Positions 60,857 to 64,000 of a DNA stretch of 64,000 nucleotides are shown piece after piece (within the stretch, counting starts at the first letter, position 1; the number at the start of each line of letters is the position of its first letter). Source of the stretch: Dolomedes plantarius (taxonomy: Eukaryota > Arthropoda > Arachnida > Araneae > Dolomedidae). The DNA is taken from contig OU015490.1 in assembly GCA_907164885.2 (NCBI GenBank), positions 240,404,139 to 240,468,138 on the forward strand. Reading direction: 5' to 3'. The position numbers and the translations under genes are program-made. Under the pieces are notes generated by a model, which was given only the letters and a program-made list of their open reading frames with translations, was not told where the DNA came from and did no database searches.

Positions 60857-60937
60857 TAAGTATATCTGAAATATCATCTCGATCGGTTGAACGGAACGGA
60901 CGTCCATATACCGGCAAACTATTTTATGACCACCCTG

Positions 60938-61894
60938 TATATGTATATATATAATATAGATATAAATAAATAAACATATACATATATATGCATGTATTTA
61001 TAAAAAGAACAAAATATGGTTAGCTAGATAATATATGTGATTGAATCTTGATTAAAACGAAAGCAAATGTAGAGCTAAATGAAAAATTGATATTTTTTCA
61101 ATTTTTTCCTAGTTTTACTAATTTATTGTTAAAAAATATATTAATTAACGCAATTATTAATCTATACATCATGGCGTCACTATTATTTCATCTTTTATTT
61201 TTATATTTCTTTTTATTATCAATATAGTGATATAAATAATCTTTTCTAACGCATAGAAAATAATTAATTATAAATCATATTAGAACCATTACACGTGAAG
61301 CTAATTAACTAAATATTACATAATAAATTAGCACTTTTTTATATTTTTTCTAAAAACATCTAGTTAACTCTCAATTTTTATGAATATAAGAAACCTGCTT
61401 TCTCTTTGTTATTTACTGCGATAAGAAAGGATAATTCTCTTCGAACAAAATCATATACACAAGAAGTCTTTCACATGAGCCAAATAAGCGAGTTATTTAT
61501 AGAAAGTTTCCATAATAACATACTCTTATTTCCCGATTTTATGTACGCATATGAAGCATCCGTTCACGTAAAGTAATTCAAATCGCTTTAAGATAATTGA
61601 ATTCGTATCAATCGAACAAAGGAATTTGCAGTAAAAAACTATGCTGTTGTTGGAATTATACCTATCTGGAAGTGACAGATAATATGTCAGCTTTTATTAA
61701 CTCTTTTCCATGCACTGAAAAAGTGAATAAAAATAAGAGGGAAATAAAAAAGACAGTTCTTCCCTCTCTGAAAGCATTCGTGGTGAGATGACTACGCTTC
61801 TCCTTGTCTTATATGTATAGATTTTTTTTGATGTTGTAATGTATTGCTGGAGAGTTTTCAGGTAACTGCTACATGTTAATGCTTATCGCTTTGA
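60938..61894. other. A+T-rich sequence, no gene seen
   Basis: No recognised feature. The 64-codon frame at 61597 is not assignable. Confidence 0.4.
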
Positions 61895-61931
61895 AATATG
61901 GGTCGTTTTGGTCTTTGATGTATATTTAATA

Positions 61932-62009
61932 CTAGCTAAAAAACCCGCACTTCGCTACGAAGTACACTCAAACTAAATACACGGTCATGAATGCAATTTG
62001 CCAAAAATA

Positions 62010-62094
<85 letters not shown>

Positions 62095-62798
62095 TATATA
62101 TATATTAATAAATACGGACGATCAATGTAATACATAGATGTAAAAAAAGAAAAATATATTTATACAACAATCGTAAGAGCTCTTTTTATATCGACCAAAA
62201 AATGTAGAAGTAAATATTCACATGAAAATCTAGTAGGGCATACTAAAGGATATAGGACATGTTATATAGTACAGTTTGAGGAACATATCTTTGACTGTAT
62301 TTAATTTAATTTTTGGATAATGTCCAATCGTACTGCCGCATGTAACAAGGGAAAATTTTTTTTTGTCTATTTCGTTGTTATGGACGTGACGATAAATTTA
62401 TTTAAAGTATAAGAAAAAGAAATCACGTGATCAGCATTTAATAATTAAATTCGAAAATATAATCTTTAAAAATTCACAAAAAATCAGGAAATGGAGGTAA
62501 AAATTCGAAAAAGATTTCATTTTGAGGAATTTTTATAATCTTTCTCGTGATATAAATTTCATAACCTCAAATTATTATTTTCAATGCAAACTATAAAAAA
62601 AGTTACTAAAACAGCTAAAAATTTAATTTAAAAAAATCTAAGAAGAATTTTTCAAAAATCTTTCTTAGTGCACCCCTACTCTATAAGAAGGATCCCCATG
62701 CAAAATTTCAGCCCTTTAGGTTCAGCGGTTTTATCTGTGCGTTGTATGTCAGTCAGTGAATCAGTCAGTCAGTTACGGAACTGTTTTATATATATAGA
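61932..62798 (-). mobile_element. Non-autonomous Helitron-like element, copy 3
   Basis: On the minus strand it starts TCTATATATATAAAACAG after an A and ends TAGCTAG before T, with the CGTA/TGCG-type stem before the end. Closely similar to 17108-17774 but with a longer internal (TA)n tract (62009-62092). It lies inside a unit of the 57-bp minisatellite. Confidence 0.83.
62009..62092. repeat. (TA)n microsatellite inside Helitron-like element
   Basis: All three copies of this family have AT dinucleotide DNA at this position, of very different lengths. Confidence 0.95.
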
Positions 62799-63325
62799 TA
62801 ATCATTTGAAATGTATATGAGTTTTATGAGTCTTTGAGTTATATTTTATTTTATCATTTGAAATGTAAAGAGGTTTTGATAGTTTGAGCTACATTTAGTC
62901 TTATGACTTGAAATCTATATCTTTGAGTCTTTCAGCTATATTTAATTTTATCACTTGAAATATACATGAATCTATTTGAGTTTTTGAGCTATATTTTACC
63001 TTATCACTACTAAAATCAACGAGTCTTTTTTCAGTCTTTGAGCTATATTAAACTTATTACTTGAAATATATGAGTTTTTTTTTATATGAATTCAAATTTT
63101 AACTCTGAAAAATTTAAATAAAGTAGTTTACACAATTTTGCTCAAATTTTTTTAAAAATTATGTTTCGAAAATCTTATTTTTAAAAACATATGTGTTAGT
63201 CTTCTTCTATTTTAGATTATAAAGTCTAAAACACTGAGTCTTTGATCTTTATTTAATATTATCACTTGAAATGTATATGAGTTTTTTTTTAGTCTTTCAG
63301 CCACATTTAGTATATCACTTGAAAT
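62799..63325 (+). repeat. Minisatellite, unit about 57 bp, locus 2
   Basis: About five units from 62799 to 63075 and two more at 63235-63325, separated by non-repeated A+T-rich DNA. The sequence just left of the Helitron-like element (61900-61931, TTTGATGTATATTTAAT) completes the first unit. Confidence 0.78.
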
Positions 63326-63328
63326 ATA

Positions 63329-63935
63329 GAATGTCGTTCGCACTTTATGGAAACGATTTTGTAATTTATTTTAGTCGATTACATTTTAAGATAAAAATTT
63401 GGCAACTTCAGAATAATCGTATGCTACTGTTTTGTTTTGATTGAAATGTAGAATAAAAGATTTATTTTGAAAATGCTCCTAAAATTGACAGATAGCTCGA
63501 AGGTTACGTAGCTGCGCTTTCCGAGGAGAAATATTCGTCTCAACAAGTTATGAAGCGGTGTAAAAATCGGGGTTATGGCATTTCAAAAATAGGTATTTAT
63601 AATATATTAAATTTGAATGGAAAAAAAGTCTAATTGAAAGTAAAAATGAAAAAATAACCGCGGAACCTCATCCTAAAATTGCTCGAAAGCAGGTCAATAT
63701 CAAGAAAGTAAAGTCTCTGATACTAAAAGAAAATCCGCCGACTCAAAGATCATTTGCATCGAAACTAAGAATGGCTTTCGGCACTGTAAGTAAAATCATT
63801 CATAAATATTTGAAGTTAAAAAAGATGTTTAAATCTGAAGTTCATCTACTTTTTGCCAAAACATATTGCTGAAAGAAAAACAAATCGTAGGAAATTATAT
63901 GAAAAACACCTAGCTGCTGAAAAAATGAAATTTGC
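63329..63935 (+). pseudogene. Diverged DD41D-type element, cut by assembly gap
   Basis: The left end (GTCGTTCGCAC, then ACGATTTTG) follows TA and resembles the termini of 13428 and 26931. The frame contains EGYVAALSEEKYSSQQVMKR and KENPPTQRSFASKLRM, clearly related to [14 protein letters not shown] and KENPPSQRTVAKSLK in the other copies but much diverged. Stops and a frameshift before LPKHIAERKT are present. The catalytic region lies in the gap. Confidence 0.75.
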
Positions 63936-64000
63936 NNNNNNNNNNNNNNNNNNNNNNNNNNNNNNNNNNNNNNNNNNNNNNNNNNNNNNNNNNNNNNNNN
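63936..64000. other. Assembly gap
   Basis: All bases are N. Confidence 1.

Larger units (their letters stand above)
59358..60937. mobile_element. MITE with arms of about 300 bp, holding a mariner
   Basis: Ends CAGGGTGATCATAAAA and, in reverse complement, CAGGGTGGTCATAAAA, with TA on each side (59356-59357, 60938-60939). The inverted arms extend far inwards: GGACCTCTAGCGGCCGTTCC, AAAATGGACGCGTTA and CTCTGCGAATGGCCAACAAA all recur in reverse. The right arm is split by 60037-60856. Without that insertion the element is about 760 bp and has no transposase. Confidence 0.85.

Overview
The window is A+T-rich eukaryotic repeat DNA, and I could recognise no host protein-coding gene and no intact RNA gene in it. 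The transposase families fit an arthropod genome: Tc1-like proteins with 'FTDESRF', 'QQDNARPH' and 'SPIENMW' blocks, a DD41D-type element, mariner, Tigger/pogo, piggyBac, Helitron-like and Gypsy-like pieces. The Tc1 family at 8511, 36810 and 43226 resembles transposases I know from orb-weaver spiders, so a spider is my best guess; this is inference. Position 63936 to the end is an assembly gap.

Layout. 1-6.4 kb: A+T-rich DNA with two GC-richer islands and simple repeats. 6.4-11.5 kb: a foldback repeat and an array of about 200-bp monomers, broken by a Tc1 element and SINE pieces. 13.4-15.8 kb: a DD41D-type element, a (TA)n tract and a mariner/Tc1 junction. 17.1-22.9 kb: a Helitron-like element, a Tigger element, and a tRNA-derived SINE split by a piggyBac element. 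23.5-25.9 kb: a large inverted repeat. 26.9-31.4 kb: a second DD41D-type element, a MITE, and a Helitron-like element holding a solo LTR. 33.8-36.5 kb: a tRNA-like head, another LTR and Helitron-like ends. 36.8-44.6 kb: two Tc1 copies, one with an intact transposase frame, a second SINE and LTR-like segments. 45.6-49.4 kb: a hAT-type MITE and a 1.5-kb LTR element that carries only gag, sitting inside a SINE. 49.4-53.8 kb: two Tc1 pseudogenes and MITEs. 55.4-63.9 kb: an LTR-like repeat, a 57-bp minisatellite at two places, a long-TIR MITE holding a deleted mariner, a Helitron-like element inside the minisatellite, and the start of a third DD41D-type copy.

The elements do not form a pathway. 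What links them is nesting: several insertions can be confirmed inside the window because a second, uninterrupted copy of the target repeat is also present. These are Tc1 in a satellite monomer, piggyBac in a SINE at TTAA, the LTR element in another SINE copy with an AGAG duplication, mariner in a MITE at TA, a solo LTR in a Helitron-like element, and a Helitron-like element in a minisatellite unit. Only one transposase frame (43362-44402, minus strand) is intact with its full DD34E set. All others are broken by stops, frameshifts or deletions.
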